Source: Sphingomonas faeni
Lineage (GTDB): Bacteria > Pseudomonadota > Alphaproteobacteria > Sphingomonadales > Sphingomonadaceae
NCBI RefSeq assembly: GCF_023195535.1
Contig: NZ_JALPNF010000002.1
Location: 62,001 to 126,000 of the forward strand
Length of the DNA: 64,000 nucleotides
Reading direction: 5' to 3'
In this document: one piece after another, positions 8,862-17,667 of the stretch
Layout of the letters: each line of letters begins with the position of its first letter
Position numbering within the stretch: the first letter of the stretch is position 1
Program-made: the position numbers and the translations under genes
Notes under the pieces: model-generated
Databases searched by the model: none
Seen by the model: only the letters and a program-made list of their open reading frames with translations
What the model was told of the DNA's origin: nothing

Positions 8862-9329
8862 CTACTTCGCCTCGCACTCCGCGCAACGGCCACGGACCTC
8901 GATAACCGGGCGTACCGGCGAGAAGCCCGCTGCCTCCGCCGCGTTACGAACACCTTTAGTAATCGTATCGTTATCAAGATGCGTCGTCTGGCCGCACGAG
9001 TCGCAGACCAGGAAGATGCAGTCGTGGAGGCAATCCGGATGCGCGTTGGCGACATAGGCGTTGGCACTCTCGACCCGCCGCGCGAGGTTCGCGCCGACGA
9101 ACAGGTCGAGGATGCGGTACACGCTGTTGGCGGCGATCCGACGACCCTCGGCCTTCGAAACCGCCTCGGCAATGTCGTAGGCGGAGGCCGGCTTGTCGAA
9201 CGCGGCCAGCGCCGCGAACACACTCGCACGCATCGTCGTCCACTGCTCGCCGGCCTTTTCGAGTGTCGTCTGCGCCGCGACGGTCAGATCGGCGCCCTGC
9301 GGTTCGGTGTGGATGTGAGCATGCGCCAT
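8862..9329 (-). CDS. zur: Fur family transcriptional regulator, probably Zur
   Basis: 155 residues. Winged-helix domain with YDIAEAVSKAEGRRIAANSV and YRILDLF, then a metal-binding dimer domain with HDCIFLVCDSCG and a terminal RCAEC, giving the two CxxC pairs that hold structural zinc in Fur/Zur. A His-rich start (MAHAHIHTE) fits. Co-transcription with a MerC-like membrane protein 41 bp upstream favours Zur over Fur, but that is inference. ATG 9329 chosen over one 12 codons upstream, which falls inside the spacer. Confidence 0.8.
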   Translation of the reverse strand: MAHAHIHTEPQGADLTVAAQTTLEKAGEQWTTMRASVFAALAAFDKPASAYDIAEAVSKAEGRRIAANSVYRILDLFVGANLARRVESANAYVANAHPDCLHDCIFLVCDSCGQTTHLDNDTITKGVRNAAEAAGFSPVRPVIEVRGRCAECEAK

Positions 9330-9370
9330 GGCGAATGAAGTAGGATGCCGGAGGGGTTCCAGCAACCCGC

Positions 9371-9754
9371 TCAGCTATCCGCTCTGCGGTTGAGATCATG
9401 CCCAAACGCAAGCAAGCCGACTCCGACGATCGTCCACAAGGTCTCGCCACCGCCGCTGTCGTGCGGCAACGTCATCGCGCCTGCCATGATGCCGAGCCCC
9501 AGCGCACCCATCGCGGCGGGCATCATATAGCCGTGATTGAGCACCCCGCGGCCGAGCGCCAGCGCACCGAGGCCGATCGCGATCGTCAGGCCGACCTCGT
9601 GGAAGATCGGATCGAGTAGGAACCCGCTCGCGGTCGACATCAGCGCGACCAGCACCGACGTCGCCAGGCAATGCACCATGCACAGGCCGGATAGCCCGAT
9701 CGCATAGCGATCGAGACCGGCGAAGCGGTGGGTATGCGTGGCCGAGGGCGTCAT
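9371..9754 (-). CDS. MerC domain-containing membrane protein
   Basis: 127 residues, four predicted membrane helices, with the vicinal cysteines of MerC in GLCMVHCLATS on the first helix. MerC proteins of mercury operons import Hg(II); chromosomal homologues beside zur-like genes are thought to move zinc or a related metal. There is no merA, merT or merP nearby, so a mercury role is not supported. First gene of a merC-zur pair; a poor inverted repeat at 9786-9803 upstream could be a Zur site. Confidence 0.82.
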   Translation of the reverse strand: MTPSATHTHRFAGLDRYAIGLSGLCMVHCLATSVLVALMSTASGFLLDPIFHEVGLTIAIGLGALALGRGVLNHGYMMPAAMGALGLGIMAGAMTLPHDSGGGETLWTIVGVGLLAFGHDLNRRADS

Positions 9755-9857
9755 CGTCCTCCGGATATAGACGGGCGATTGAAAGGATACAACATTACAT
9801 TGCCGATTTTCTCGTGGAATTTTATCGGTTTTGGTCGATCATCCTCCGCCTTGCTGC

Positions 9858-9941
9858 CGTCATCCTGACGAAAGTCAGGACCCAGAGCCTCAAGCGGCAG
9901 CGTTTGGTACCCGGGGTCCTGACTTTTCGTCAGGATGACGG
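9858..9941. repeat. Paired-hairpin palindromic repeat, subtype B, copy 2
   Basis: CGTCATCCTGACGAAAGTCA and its inverted copy with one extra T in the loop (GACTTTTCGTCAGGATGACG). Unlike the other copies it lies between divergent genes (merC and ctaA). The remaining spacer sequence shows no gene. Confidence 0.82.
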
Positions 9942-10040
9942 AGAAGTAGTCAAGACGCCGTGCCCCGCCTGCGACAACATGAAGCAATGCCTCATCACGA
10001 AGCGATGGCGCCAAGCAGCGCAAAGCACTATCTTCTCACC

Positions 10041-11108
10041 ATGCTTCAACCCAGTGCCGCCTTTCTCACCAAAGCCCGTCCTCGTGCGGTCGCCCTGTGG
10101 CTGTATACGGTGGCGGCGCTGATCGTCGCGATGGTGGTCATCGGCGGCATCACCCGGCTGACCGAGTCGGGGCTGTCGATCACGCAGTGGAAGCCGATCA
10201 GCGGGATCATCCCACCGCTCAACGACGCGCAGTGGCAGGCCGAGTTCGACGCCTACAAGCGCATCCCCGAATATGCCGCGTTCAACGCGGACATGACGCT
10301 GGGCGGGTTCAAGGCGATCTTCTTCTGGGAATATCTGCACAGGCTCTGGGGCCGACTGATCGGGCTCGCCTTCGCGGCGCCGCTGATCTGGTTCGCGGTG
10401 CGCAAGCGGATCTCGGTCGGCTATGGCTGGCGCTTGTCGGCGTTGCTCGCGCTCGGGGCGTTCCAGGGTGCGATCGGCTGGTGGATGGTCGCGTCGGGCT
10501 TGTCGGTCCGCACCGATGTCAGCCACATCCGCCTCGCCGTCCATCTATTGACGGCACTGACGATCCTGGCCGGGATCGTCTGGACCGCGCTCGACCTGAT
10601 GGCACTGCACCGTAATCCGCTGTCCGCCCCCTCCAGCCTGAAGCCGGTCGCGATCCTCGCGCTGGCGCTGCTGTTCGTACAGCTTGTCTATGGCGCGTTC
10701 ACCGCCGGCCTCGACGCCGGCTATGCGTTCGCCAGCTGGCCGCTGATGGGCGACGGGCTGTTCCCGGCCGACGTGCCGATGGTGAACCCCGCCTGGAGCA
10801 ACGCGGTCGACAACCCGATCGTCGTGCAGTTCATCCACCGCTGGTTCGCCTTCGCCGCCGCCGCCGGGCTGATCTGGCTGGCGATCAAGGCGACCAAAAC
10901 CGGCAGCAGCGCGGGGTTCTATGTGGTCGGCCTCGTCACGCTGCAGATCATGCTCGGGATCGCGACACTGATGACCGGCGTGCAGATCGACGTCGCGGTC
11001 GCCCACCAGGGCAATTCCGCATTGCTGCTGATCGCCGCAATGTTTGCCGCGCACGCGATCGGCAGCGCACCCCGCCTGAATCAACGGGACCTGAAGCAGC
11101 GGGTATAA
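10041..11108 (+). CDS. ctaA: Haem A synthase (COX15/CtaA)
   Basis: 355-residue integral membrane protein with eight hydrophobic segments that converts haem O to haem A for cytochrome aa3 oxidase. Signatures: GGITRLTESGLSITQWKPI after the first helix, FFWEYLHRLWGR with a haem-ligand histidine, ASGLSVRTDVSHIRLAVH, and FIHRWFAF in the second half. ATGs at 10005 and 10041 are both possible; 10041 leaves the usual short N-terminus. The stop lies inside a small hairpin (CGGGTATAATAATACCCG). Not clustered with other oxidase genes. Confidence 0.93.
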   Translation: MLQPSAAFLTKARPRAVALWLYTVAALIVAMVVIGGITRLTESGLSITQWKPISGIIPPLNDAQWQAEFDAYKRIPEYAAFNADMTLGGFKAIFFWEYLHRLWGRLIGLAFAAPLIWFAVRKRISVGYGWRLSALLALGAFQGAIGWWMVASGLSVRTDVSHIRLAVHLLTALTILAGIVWTALDLMALHRNPLSAPSSLKPVAILALALLFVQLVYGAFTAGLDAGYAFASWPLMGDGLFPADVPMVNPAWSNAVDNPIVVQFIHRWFAFAAAAGLIWLAIKATKTGSSAGFYVVGLVTLQIMLGIATLMTGVQIDVAVAHQGNSALLLIAAMFAAHAIGSAPRLNQRDLKQRV

Positions 11109-11137
11109 TAATACCCGTCAGGAAACCGGCGGAAAGC

Positions 11138-11166
11138 TTGACTTGAAGCCCCCCTTTCAGCATTAG
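11138..11166 (+). promoter_or_regulatory. Putative promoter for rplM-rpsI
   Basis: TTGACT, a 17-bp spacer, then CATTAG, about 65 bp before rplM. The -35 box is near consensus, the -10 box poor. No L13 autoregulatory structure was recognised. Confidence 0.4.
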
Positions 11167-11232
11167 GCCGGCATTCGCACTGCGGGGCCTCCCCTTGGTG
11201 CGCTTGCATTCAATCTGGAAGGTCTAACGCCC

Positions 11233-11712
11233 ATGAAGGCGCTCATGAAGACCACCAAGTCGGCAAAGCCGGCTGAGGTGGACAAGCAGTGGCATATCGT
11301 CGACGCGGAAGGTCTCGTCGTCGGTCGTGCCGCGTCGATCATCGCCAACGTCCTGCGCGGCAAGCACAAGGTGTCGTTCACCCCGCATGTCGATTGCGGT
11401 GACAACGTCGTCGTGATCAACGCCGACAAGATCCGCTTCACCGGCAACAAGGCCGCGAAGAAGATCTATTACAAGCACACCGGTTATGCCGGCGGCATCA
11501 AGGGCATCACGGCCGCCAAGGTCCTCGACGGCCGCTTCCCGGAGCGCGTTCTCGAAAAGGCTGTCGAGCGCATGATCCCGCGCGGCCCGCTGGGTCGTGA
11601 GCAGATGCGCAACCTGCGCATCTTCAAGGGCACCGAGCATCCGCACGAGGCACAGAACCCTGCCGTGCTCGACATCGGCAGCATGAACCGCAAGAACAAG
11701 GTGGGCGCATAA
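11233..11712 (+). CDS. rplM: 50S ribosomal protein L13
   Basis: 159 residues, the alphaproteobacterial length. Characteristic runs include [39 protein letters not shown] and the [23 protein letters not shown] region. Assembles early into the large subunit. Paired with rpsI in the order conserved across bacteria; the stop and the rpsI ATG share one base (TAATG). Certain. Confidence 0.98.
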   Translation: MKALMKTTKSAKPAEVDKQWHIVDAEGLVVGRAASIIANVLRGKHKVSFTPHVDCGDNVVVINADKIRFTGNKAAKKIYYKHTGYAGGIKGITAAKVLDGRFPERVLEKAVERMIPRGPLGREQMRNLRIFKGTEHPHEAQNPAVLDIGSMNRKNKVGA

Positions 11713-12269
11713 TGTCCGACAACCGCCAGTCGCTCGCCGATCTTGCGAGCCTGACCAACCAGCCCGCGCCGGCTGCCCCCGCCGAGCAGGCTCTGCCGAC
11801 CAGCGAAGGCGATCTCGCCGCACCGGTCTCCAACGAGCCCGTCCGCGAGCCGATGCCGCTGCGCGAGCAGATCCTCGACAAGCAGGGCCGCGCCTATGCG
11901 ACCGGCCGTCGTAAGGACGCCGTCGCTCGCGTCTGGGTCAAGCCCGGCACCGGCAAGATCACGATCAACGGTCGTGACCAGGAAGTGTATTTCGCACGTC
12001 CGACGCTGCGCCTCGTCATCAACCAGGTGTTCGGCATCACCGAGCGCGAAGGTCAGTATGACGTCGTCTGCACCGTCAAGGGCGGTGGTCTTTCGGGCCA
12101 GGCCGGCGCGGTCAAGCACGGCATCAGCCAGGCCCTGACCCGCTTCGAGCCGGTGCTGCGCGCCTCGGTGAAGGCAGCAGGCTTCCTGACCCGCGACAGC
12201 CGCGTCGTCGAGCGCAAGAAGTACGGCAAGGCGAAGGCCCGTCGTAGCTTCCAGTTCTCGAAGCGCTAA
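11712..12269 (+). CDS. rpsI: 30S ribosomal protein S9
   Basis: 185 residues. The S9 core starts near residue 60 ([18 protein letters not shown]) and ends with the conserved basic tail RRSFQFSKR that reaches the P-site tRNA. The 50-60-residue Ala/Pro-rich N-terminal extension is usual in alphaproteobacteria and probably disordered. Overlaps rplM by one base and is followed by a Rho-independent terminator. Confidence 0.98.
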   Translation: MSDNRQSLADLASLTNQPAPAAPAEQALPTSEGDLAAPVSNEPVREPMPLREQILDKQGRAYATGRRKDAVARVWVKPGTGKITINGRDQEVYFARPTLRLVINQVFGITEREGQYDVVCTVKGGGLSGQAGAVKHGISQALTRFEPVLRASVKAAGFLTRDSRVVERKKYGKAKARRSFQFSKR

Positions 12270-12294
12270 TCTCGCTTTCAGTATTGCGTATCAG

Positions 12295-12331
12295 AAGGGC
12301 GGTCCGGCAACGGGCCGCCCTTTCTCGTTTT
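12295..12331 (+). terminator. Rho-independent terminator of rplM-rpsI
   Basis: Stem AAGGGCGG / CCGCCCTT with a 12-nt internal part that extends the pairing, followed by TCTCGTTTT. 25 bp after the rpsI stop. Confidence 0.8.
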
Positions 12332-12400
12332 GGGCATTGGTGCAGGACGACATCGTTCACCCGCGCACAGGAGCCCAAGATAGAAAGCGGCGTCTGCGGC

Positions 12401-12525
12401 GATCCTCCCCCGCTAGGGGGAGGTGGCTGGCTCTTGCCAGACGGAGGGGGAGGCAAGGGAGAACTGCTGTTCCGTGTCCTCCCCCTCCGACGCTTCGCGC
12501 CGCCTCCCCCTTGCGATCGAGGATC
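12401..12525. repeat. Branched CT/GA-rich palindromic element, copy 2
   Basis: GATCCTCCCCCGCTAGGGGG start, TGGCTGGCTCTTGCCAG arm, central GGGAG...TCCGTGTCC, then CCTCCCCCTCCGACG and a decayed right end GCGATCGAGGATC. Sits between convergent rpsI and the deacetylase gene. Confidence 0.8.
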
Positions 12526-12541
12526 GTTCCGACATGCCAGC

Positions 12542-13525
12542 TCATCCCAGCGCGGCGATAATCTCGCCGAGCGACGCATTGCGGATACCGCGACGCTCGA
12601 ACTCGTCGAGCATCGTCGTCCACCATGCATGAAAGCGCTTCAGGTCGGCGGCATCGCGCACATAGGGGGTGTTACCCGGCGCCAGCGACGGCGAGTGGAA
12701 CGACAAATTGAGCAGCCGCAACCCCTCGCCCGCCGCAACCGCAACCGCCTCCAGCGCAGCCTCTATCGGCATGTCCTCGGGCGTCAACGCTATCCGCGAC
12801 AACAGGCGCGCGCGGGCGAACACGCCCCTGCCCTTCGGCACATGTCCGAGCACGCGGTACAGCCTGCCGCCGCCCCATCGCGCGCGACCGGTGAAAACGG
12901 TGGTCAGCGGCAGTTCGACGATGCCGCGCTCGCGATACGCACCCGCATCAGCCATCGAGAAGTCCGGGCCGCCGTCGCCGCCATAATCGTAACCGGGACG
13001 AACCGAACTATCGATCCGGTAGCCGAGCGCCGCCAGCAGGTCGAAGCTATGCGGCCCGATGCCGTAACGACCGGCGCGATACGCACGAGGGGCCGTGCCG
13101 AATGCGGTCGTGATCGCCGACGTGAGCGTTTCGAGCTTGGCCGCCTCCAACGCCCGCGGCAGATTGCCCGCATAGCTCGCCGCCGATGTCGCCGCCCCCT
13201 CGAACGGCGGATTGACCCAGGCGTGCAACTGCGTGCCGATCTCCGACCGCCCATCCTCGACGACGTGAGACAGGATCGCGACCGAAGCGGGATCGGTGGC
13301 GATCGGGTGGTCGACCATGCAGTTGAGCGCGACGCCGCGCTCGGCGAATCGGCGGCGCGCGTCGGGGAATGCCGCCATCGCGGTCGTCGCGCGGTTGCGG
13401 CGATCGAGCGGCGCGCGCCAATCGAACTCCTCTTCGACGTCCACAAAGACGGTGAAGCGGGTGCCGAAATTCTCAGGCCAGACTATCCGCTGCGCATCGG
13501 GCGGCCGCGGCGGGCGGTAGCTCAC
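12542..13525 (-). CDS. Polysaccharide deacetylase family protein
   Basis: 327 residues, no signal peptide. FTVFVDVEEEFDW near residue 25 carries the Asp-Glu pair of the NodB-type metal site; MVDHPIA and a later GRYGIG...LLAALGYRIDSS and SFHSPSL match the WalW-like subgroup often found with exopolysaccharide genes. Likely removes acetyl groups from a glycan precursor or remodels one; the substrate cannot be read. Its start overlaps the stop of the upstream histidine kinase (ATGA), so the two are probably co-translated. Confidence 0.82.
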   Translation of the reverse strand: MSYRPPRPPDAQRIVWPENFGTRFTVFVDVEEEFDWRAPLDRRNRATTAMAAFPDARRRFAERGVALNCMVDHPIATDPASVAILSHVVEDGRSEIGTQLHAWVNPPFEGAATSAASYAGNLPRALEAAKLETLTSAITTAFGTAPRAYRAGRYGIGPHSFDLLAALGYRIDSSVRPGYDYGGDGGPDFSMADAGAYRERGIVELPLTTVFTGRARWGGGRLYRVLGHVPKGRGVFARARLLSRIALTPEDMPIEAALEAVAVAAGEGLRLLNLSFHSPSLAPGNTPYVRDAADLKRFHAWWTTMLDEFERRGIRNASLGEIIAALG

Positions 13526-15462
13526 CGCTGATCGTCGGCGATGCGCTCCGCTTCCGCGACATCGACGACCGGGCGCTCCGCGTCCACGACATCCGCGGCC
13601 GGGAGTTGCAGCGTCAGGCGTTCCGCACCGATCGTGAGGACGCCGCCGAGTTCGACCGCGAGATTCTGCGCAAGACGCAGCGCGAAGCCGGTGCCGAGAA
13701 GCGGTGCGCCGTCAGCCTCCTGCTCGGCATCGATGCTGAGCAGCACATCGGTCGCATGCGCGGCGAGCGCGGCGGGGCGGTCGAACTCAGTCATGATCGT
13801 CTCGGCGACGGGCCGCACGACGATCCCGAGCCGTTCGCCCTGCCGCCCGGCCGATACCAGTGCGGCAAGCAGGCGGCCCACCAGCCGTTCGACCGCGCGA
13901 TCGTCGCCGCGGATAGCGCAGTCGCCTGCTGGCATCGCCACGCACAGGCTCGCCCCGCGCAAGATGGCGAGCGGCTGCAAATCCTTCGTGACGCGGTCGA
14001 GCAACGCACGAACCGGCACGGTCGTCGGTCGCAGGTCGAGTGCATGGCCTTCGATCCGCGCGGCGGTATCGAGGTCGTCGATCGCGGCGAGCAGATCGCC
14101 CGCCTGCGTGCGGATCGCCGAGGCACGGTCGCGATAGGTCGGCGAGACCGGCCCCAGCAACTGCGTCTCGATCAGCTCGGCGAACCCGGCGATCGCGTTG
14201 GTCGGCGTGCGCAGTTCATGGACGAGCTGGCGGAGTGAATCGGCGACCGGCGACGACTGGAGCACCGGCGCACGCGCCAGGTGCGCGGTCTCGTCGCGAC
14301 GCGGCCGGCGCGCGGTGCCGCGGAAACCGATGAAGCGACCCGACGCATGCTCGAACGCGGGCACGCCCGACAGCCGCCACGATCCGAACGCGTCGGACAG
14401 TCCGCCGACTTCGAGCCGCGCATCGTTGAACCGCGAGCGGCGGCGGAATGCGCCGGCCGCGACGCCATCGAGATGCGCCTCGCCCTGCTGCGCGGCATAG
14501 GCAAGCGACACGCCGACCAGCGCAGAGCGGGCGACGCCGTCGACCATGCGGATGATGCCTTGGGCATCGGTTTCGAAGCGGAAGCTCTCGATTTCAGCCG
14601 CCGGCGGCGTCGGCGTGGCGGCGTCGGCGGTGCGATCGCGGTTGAACGCTTCGATCCGCGCGACGAGGTCGGAAATCTCGAACCGGTCTGCAGATGTCGG
14701 TCCGCTCGGCTCGACGACGGGAGGCTCGCTCTCTGCCAGCTTGGCATGGCGAAACGCCTCGGCAACGAACGGCAGGCCGCGCGCGACCGCGCCGAGCGCC
14801 ATGAACGGGGTCTCGCTAAGGGGGGCTGTGTAGAGCGGCGGTTCGGGAACTGCGGCGGGGGACACGTCGACCGGGGTCGTGTGCAGCACCTCGACAACCG
14901 ACTCTTGAGAAACCCGCGGCTGAACGACGGACGGCTCTTCGGCCAGCACCGGCTCCGCAGCGATCGGTTCGGCAACGACGGACTCAGCCTCGATCGGGAC
15001 GTCGGGGTGCGGCAATACGAAGTCGACCGCACCGAAGCTCTGCAAGCCACGCTGCACCGACGCCGGCAGGTCGCGGCGATGGCGTAGCACCGAGCGGCTA
15101 GCCGGCGTCAGGCGCGGCAGGATCGCCAGCCAATCGTCGGACTCGAGCGTCGCGGTCCGCAGCACCGGCGCGGCGATCGCCAACGCATCCTCGGCGAAGA
15201 ACCCGACCAGCTTGGCATCGGGCCGGGCGAAGGCGAGCGCGCGGGCGCTGGCCGCGCGGACCTCGACCGGCACCGCCGCCCGCAACACCCGCAACCGGTC
15301 GATAGCCGGTTCGTCGACCGTCGTCCGACCGCGACCCATCAGATCCACCAATTGCCGCCACGCGGATTGCGCGCCGAAATCGGTGGCCATGTCGGCAGCG
15401 AGGATCGTCTTCAGGCTATCGTCGAACCGCACATCGCTCCCCGGTTGCCATGGGCCTACCAT
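13522..15462 (-). CDS. Histidine-kinase-like protein with degenerate ATPase domain
   Basis: 646 residues, soluble. Residues about 25-130 look like the helical DUF2336-type domain; 130-260 is a low-complexity Glu/Pro/Val linker; a PAS-like segment follows; the HisKA box LVHELRTPTNAIAGF places the phospho-accepting His at residue 415. The ATPase part is unusual: the N-box (DDRAVERLVGRLLAALVSAG) has no Asn and no DxGxG is evident, although a G2-like GTGFALRLAQNL remains. It may be a phosphotransfer or scaffold protein rather than an active kinase. Overlaps the deacetylase gene. The DUF2336 assignment is tentative. Confidence 0.75.
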   Translation of the reverse strand: MVGPWQPGSDVRFDDSLKTILAADMATDFGAQSAWRQLVDLMGRGRTTVDEPAIDRLRVLRAAVPVEVRAASARALAFARPDAKLVGFFAEDALAIAAPVLRTATLESDDWLAILPRLTPASRSVLRHRRDLPASVQRGLQSFGAVDFVLPHPDVPIEAESVVAEPIAAEPVLAEEPSVVQPRVSQESVVEVLHTTPVDVSPAAVPEPPLYTAPLSETPFMALGAVARGLPFVAEAFRHAKLAESEPPVVEPSGPTSADRFEISDLVARIEAFNRDRTADAATPTPPAAEIESFRFETDAQGIIRMVDGVARSALVGVSLAYAAQQGEAHLDGVAAGAFRRRSRFNDARLEVGGLSDAFGSWRLSGVPAFEHASGRFIGFRGTARRPRRDETAHLARAPVLQSSPVADSLRQLVHELRTPTNAIAGFAELIETQLLGPVSPTYRDRASAIRTQAGDLLAAIDDLDTAARIEGHALDLRPTTVPVRALLDRVTKDLQPLAILRGASLCVAMPAGDCAIRGDDRAVERLVGRLLAALVSAGRQGERLGIVVRPVAETIMTEFDRPAALAAHATDVLLSIDAEQEADGAPLLGTGFALRLAQNLAVELGGVLTIGAERLTLQLPAADVVDAERPVVDVAEAERIADDQR

Positions 15463-15629
15463 GCTCTCCGTACCGATTCCTTAACGCCGCCGACCTGGTG
15501 ACGGAACAGCGCATTTCGGCAGGACGGAAGGTTCGTCGCATAGTGGGACAATTGCGTTTCGCCGCAACAATCTTATCGCTATGAGGAATGAATCGCTCGG
15601 TTTGCGATGCCTATCGGGAGTTGCGTGAA

Positions 15630-16097
15630 ATGAGTTTTGACCGGATCGATCGTCAGATCCTGTCGCTGTTGCAGGCCGACGGTCGGATGACCAATGTCGA
15701 CCTGGCCGACCAGGTGGGCCTTACCGCGCCGCCTTGCCTGCGCCGCGTCCGCGCGCTCGAAGAGGCAGGCGCGATCCGCGGCTATCATGCCGATCTCGAT
15801 GCGGGCCGGCTGGGCTTCCCGATCACGGTGTTTGCGATGGTGTCGCTGCGCAGCCAGGCCGAGCACGACCTGGCGGCATTCGAACATCATATCGCGGATA
15901 TTCCGGAAATCCGGGAATGCCACATGCTCAACGGCGAGATCGACTTCATCCTGAAGATCGTCGCAGCGGATCTGAAGAGTTTCCAGGAGATCCTGACGAC
16001 GCACCTGACGCCGGCACCCAACGTTGCGAGCGTGAAGACGTCGCTGACGATCCGGACCGCGAAGGCATTGTCGGGAATACCGGTGGTGGTGGACTAG
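15630..16097 (+). CDS. Lrp/AsnC family transcriptional regulator
   Basis: 155 residues: an N-terminal helix-turn-helix (DRIDRQILSLLQADGRMTNV, then GLTAPPCLRRVRALEEAG) and a C-terminal RAM/AsnC ligand domain including ECHMLNGEIDFILKI. Feast/famine regulators usually sense an amino acid; the effector is unknown. ATG at 15630 is preceded by GGGAG ten bases earlier; an in-frame ATG 14 codons upstream lacks such a site. Convergent with the TPR-protein gene. Confidence 0.88.
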   Translation: MSFDRIDRQILSLLQADGRMTNVDLADQVGLTAPPCLRRVRALEEAGAIRGYHADLDAGRLGFPITVFAMVSLRSQAEHDLAAFEHHIADIPEIRECHMLNGEIDFILKIVAADLKSFQEILTTHLTPAPNVASVKTSLTIRTAKALSGIPVVVD

Positions 16098-16107
16098 GGG
16101 ATACTTC

Positions 16108-16131
16108 GATCCTCCCCCGCAAGGGGAGGAT
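16108..16131. repeat. Single-hairpin relic of the CT/GA-rich palindromic element
   Basis: GATCCTCCCCCGCAAGGGGAGGAT: only the outer hairpin of the branched element, 10 bp after the Lrp gene and again between convergent genes. Confidence 0.65.
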
Positions 16132-16155
16132 AATAGGGAAAGCCCCGAAACGAAA

Positions 16156-16181
16156 ACGGGGCGGCATCGCTGCCGCCCCGT
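16156..16181 (-). terminator. Rho-independent terminator for the TPR-protein gene
   Basis: Perfect stem ACGGGGCGGCA / TGCCGCCCCGT with a TCGC-type loop; read on the minus strand it is followed by TTTTCGTTTC. It lies 26 bp after the TPR stop. Confidence 0.8.
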
Positions 16182-16207
16182 GTCCTCAAAGCCGGGAGCC
16201 CGGTCGC

Positions 16208-17503
16208 TTACGCGGCCGGTGCGCCGAGCCACGTGTTCCACAGGCCGGCGATATCCGACTTGGGTGCGCCCTTTACCGCAGCGAACGCGGTTGCGGCGCC
16301 GGCCTTGTCACCCGAGCGGGCGAGCGCAATGCCGAGATGCAGATTGACCTCATCGGCGTCGACGCCGCCCTTGGTCAGTGCCAGACGATATAGCTCGATC
16401 GACTTGGCGTAGTTGTTCTGACCCAGATAGGCATCCGCGGTACCGGCAGCGAGCTTCCCGTTGGGCGCCGTCGCGGCGCGCTTTTCGAGACCGGACAAGG
16501 GACCGTCCGCAGCGATGTTCTTGGTGGCATCCGCCATCAAGCCCTTTGCCATGGTGTTAGACGCAGGGATCTTGCCCGAGGCCATACCTTCCTTGAGCAC
16601 GGCCTGCGCCTCGCTCGGGAGACCACGACGGTTCACGCTGTCTGCATATTGCAGATAGTCGGTCTGGTCAGCGAGCGAGTTCGTCGCGCGCATCAGGCGG
16701 AAGATGTCGACCTTCTGTGGTTCGTCGAGCGTGATCAACGCGTCCTTCTGGATACCGGAAAGGATCAGCACGTCGCGCCAGTTCTTGGCGGTCGGGTATG
16801 CCGTGATCCATTTCTTCAGCCACGCCATCGTTTCGGGCTTGCGCTTGGCCGCATACGATTTGGCGACGGCATAACGATAATATTCTTCCGGCGCCTTTTG
16901 ACCCGATGCACTCATCTGGGTGATGGAGGCATCCAGATCGGCAGTAGCACCAGCGACATCGCCGCTATCCATCTTCGCCTTGATGATCTGCAACGGCAGG
17001 TTCGGATCGTTGTAACCCAGTTCCTTGGCCTTGGAGAAATACTGCAGCGCGATCGGGTACTGCTTGCCGTTGAACGCGAGTGCACCGCGACGATAGGCAT
17101 AACGACCACGATCAGCGGCCGGCGTGGCCGGGTTGGCGATCAGCGCGTCGAGCGGGGTTGCCAGGGTCGTCTCGTTGATCGGTGCGTTCGGGTTCGCGGT
17201 CTGCGCAGCGACCAGCTTCTCCGACTCAAGCTGATATCGCAGCGCTGCGCCGATATACTTCTCATAGTCGGTCTTGGCCGCCGCATCGACCTGATCGATC
17301 GCGGTCTGTGCCGTCGGGTAATCCTTCGCAGCCAAAGCGGTCTGAGCAGCGAGGCCCGGCTTCTGGACTTCGGGGCTCAACTTGACGGCCGCGTCGGCCG
17401 CATCGGCCTTCTTGTCCTTGGCGAACGCAGGCGCAGACAGCGCAAGGCCGCTCGTGCCGGTGGCGAACGCCGCAACCAGTGCAAGCTTAGAAATGGTCTT
17501 CAT
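16208..17503 (-). CDS. Secreted tetratricopeptide-repeat protein
   Basis: 431 residues with a clear signal peptide (MKTISKLALVAAFATGTSGL, cleavage near AFA-KD). The rest is helical, Ala-rich and TPR-like: segments such as KQYPIALQYFSKAKELGYND and NNYAKSIELYRLALTKGGVD give recognisable repeats. Probably periplasmic. I recognise no characterised family; it may be an adaptor in an envelope complex. Monocistronic, with its own terminator. Confidence 0.75.
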   Translation of the reverse strand: MKTISKLALVAAFATGTSGLALSAPAFAKDKKADAADAAVKLSPEVQKPGLAAQTALAAKDYPTAQTAIDQVDAAAKTDYEKYIGAALRYQLESEKLVAAQTANPNAPINETTLATPLDALIANPATPAADRGRYAYRRGALAFNGKQYPIALQYFSKAKELGYNDPNLPLQIIKAKMDSGDVAGATADLDASITQMSASGQKAPEEYYRYAVAKSYAAKRKPETMAWLKKWITAYPTAKNWRDVLILSGIQKDALITLDEPQKVDIFRLMRATNSLADQTDYLQYADSVNRRGLPSEAQAVLKEGMASGKIPASNTMAKGLMADATKNIAADGPLSGLEKRAATAPNGKLAAGTADAYLGQNNYAKSIELYRLALTKGGVDADEVNLHLGIALARSGDKAGAATAFAAVKGAPKSDIAGLWNTWLGAPAA

Positions 17504-17667
17504 GCGGAAACTCTCCCTCTGCGTCGGCCCACCTCGGTTTGGCGGCGCGCGACGACGCTATATGGTCCGCCATGCATACGTTCAAGCGAGCGGCTTGGAT
17601 CCCGCTGATGTGCGATTGCGCGTGAACGGCGATTGAACGCGCCTCGTGCCATAGCTAAATCGCGACG

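Noticed and set aside
9371..9754. Mercury-resistance operon
   Set aside because: No merA, merT, merP or MerR-type regulator; the partner is a Zur-like regulator.
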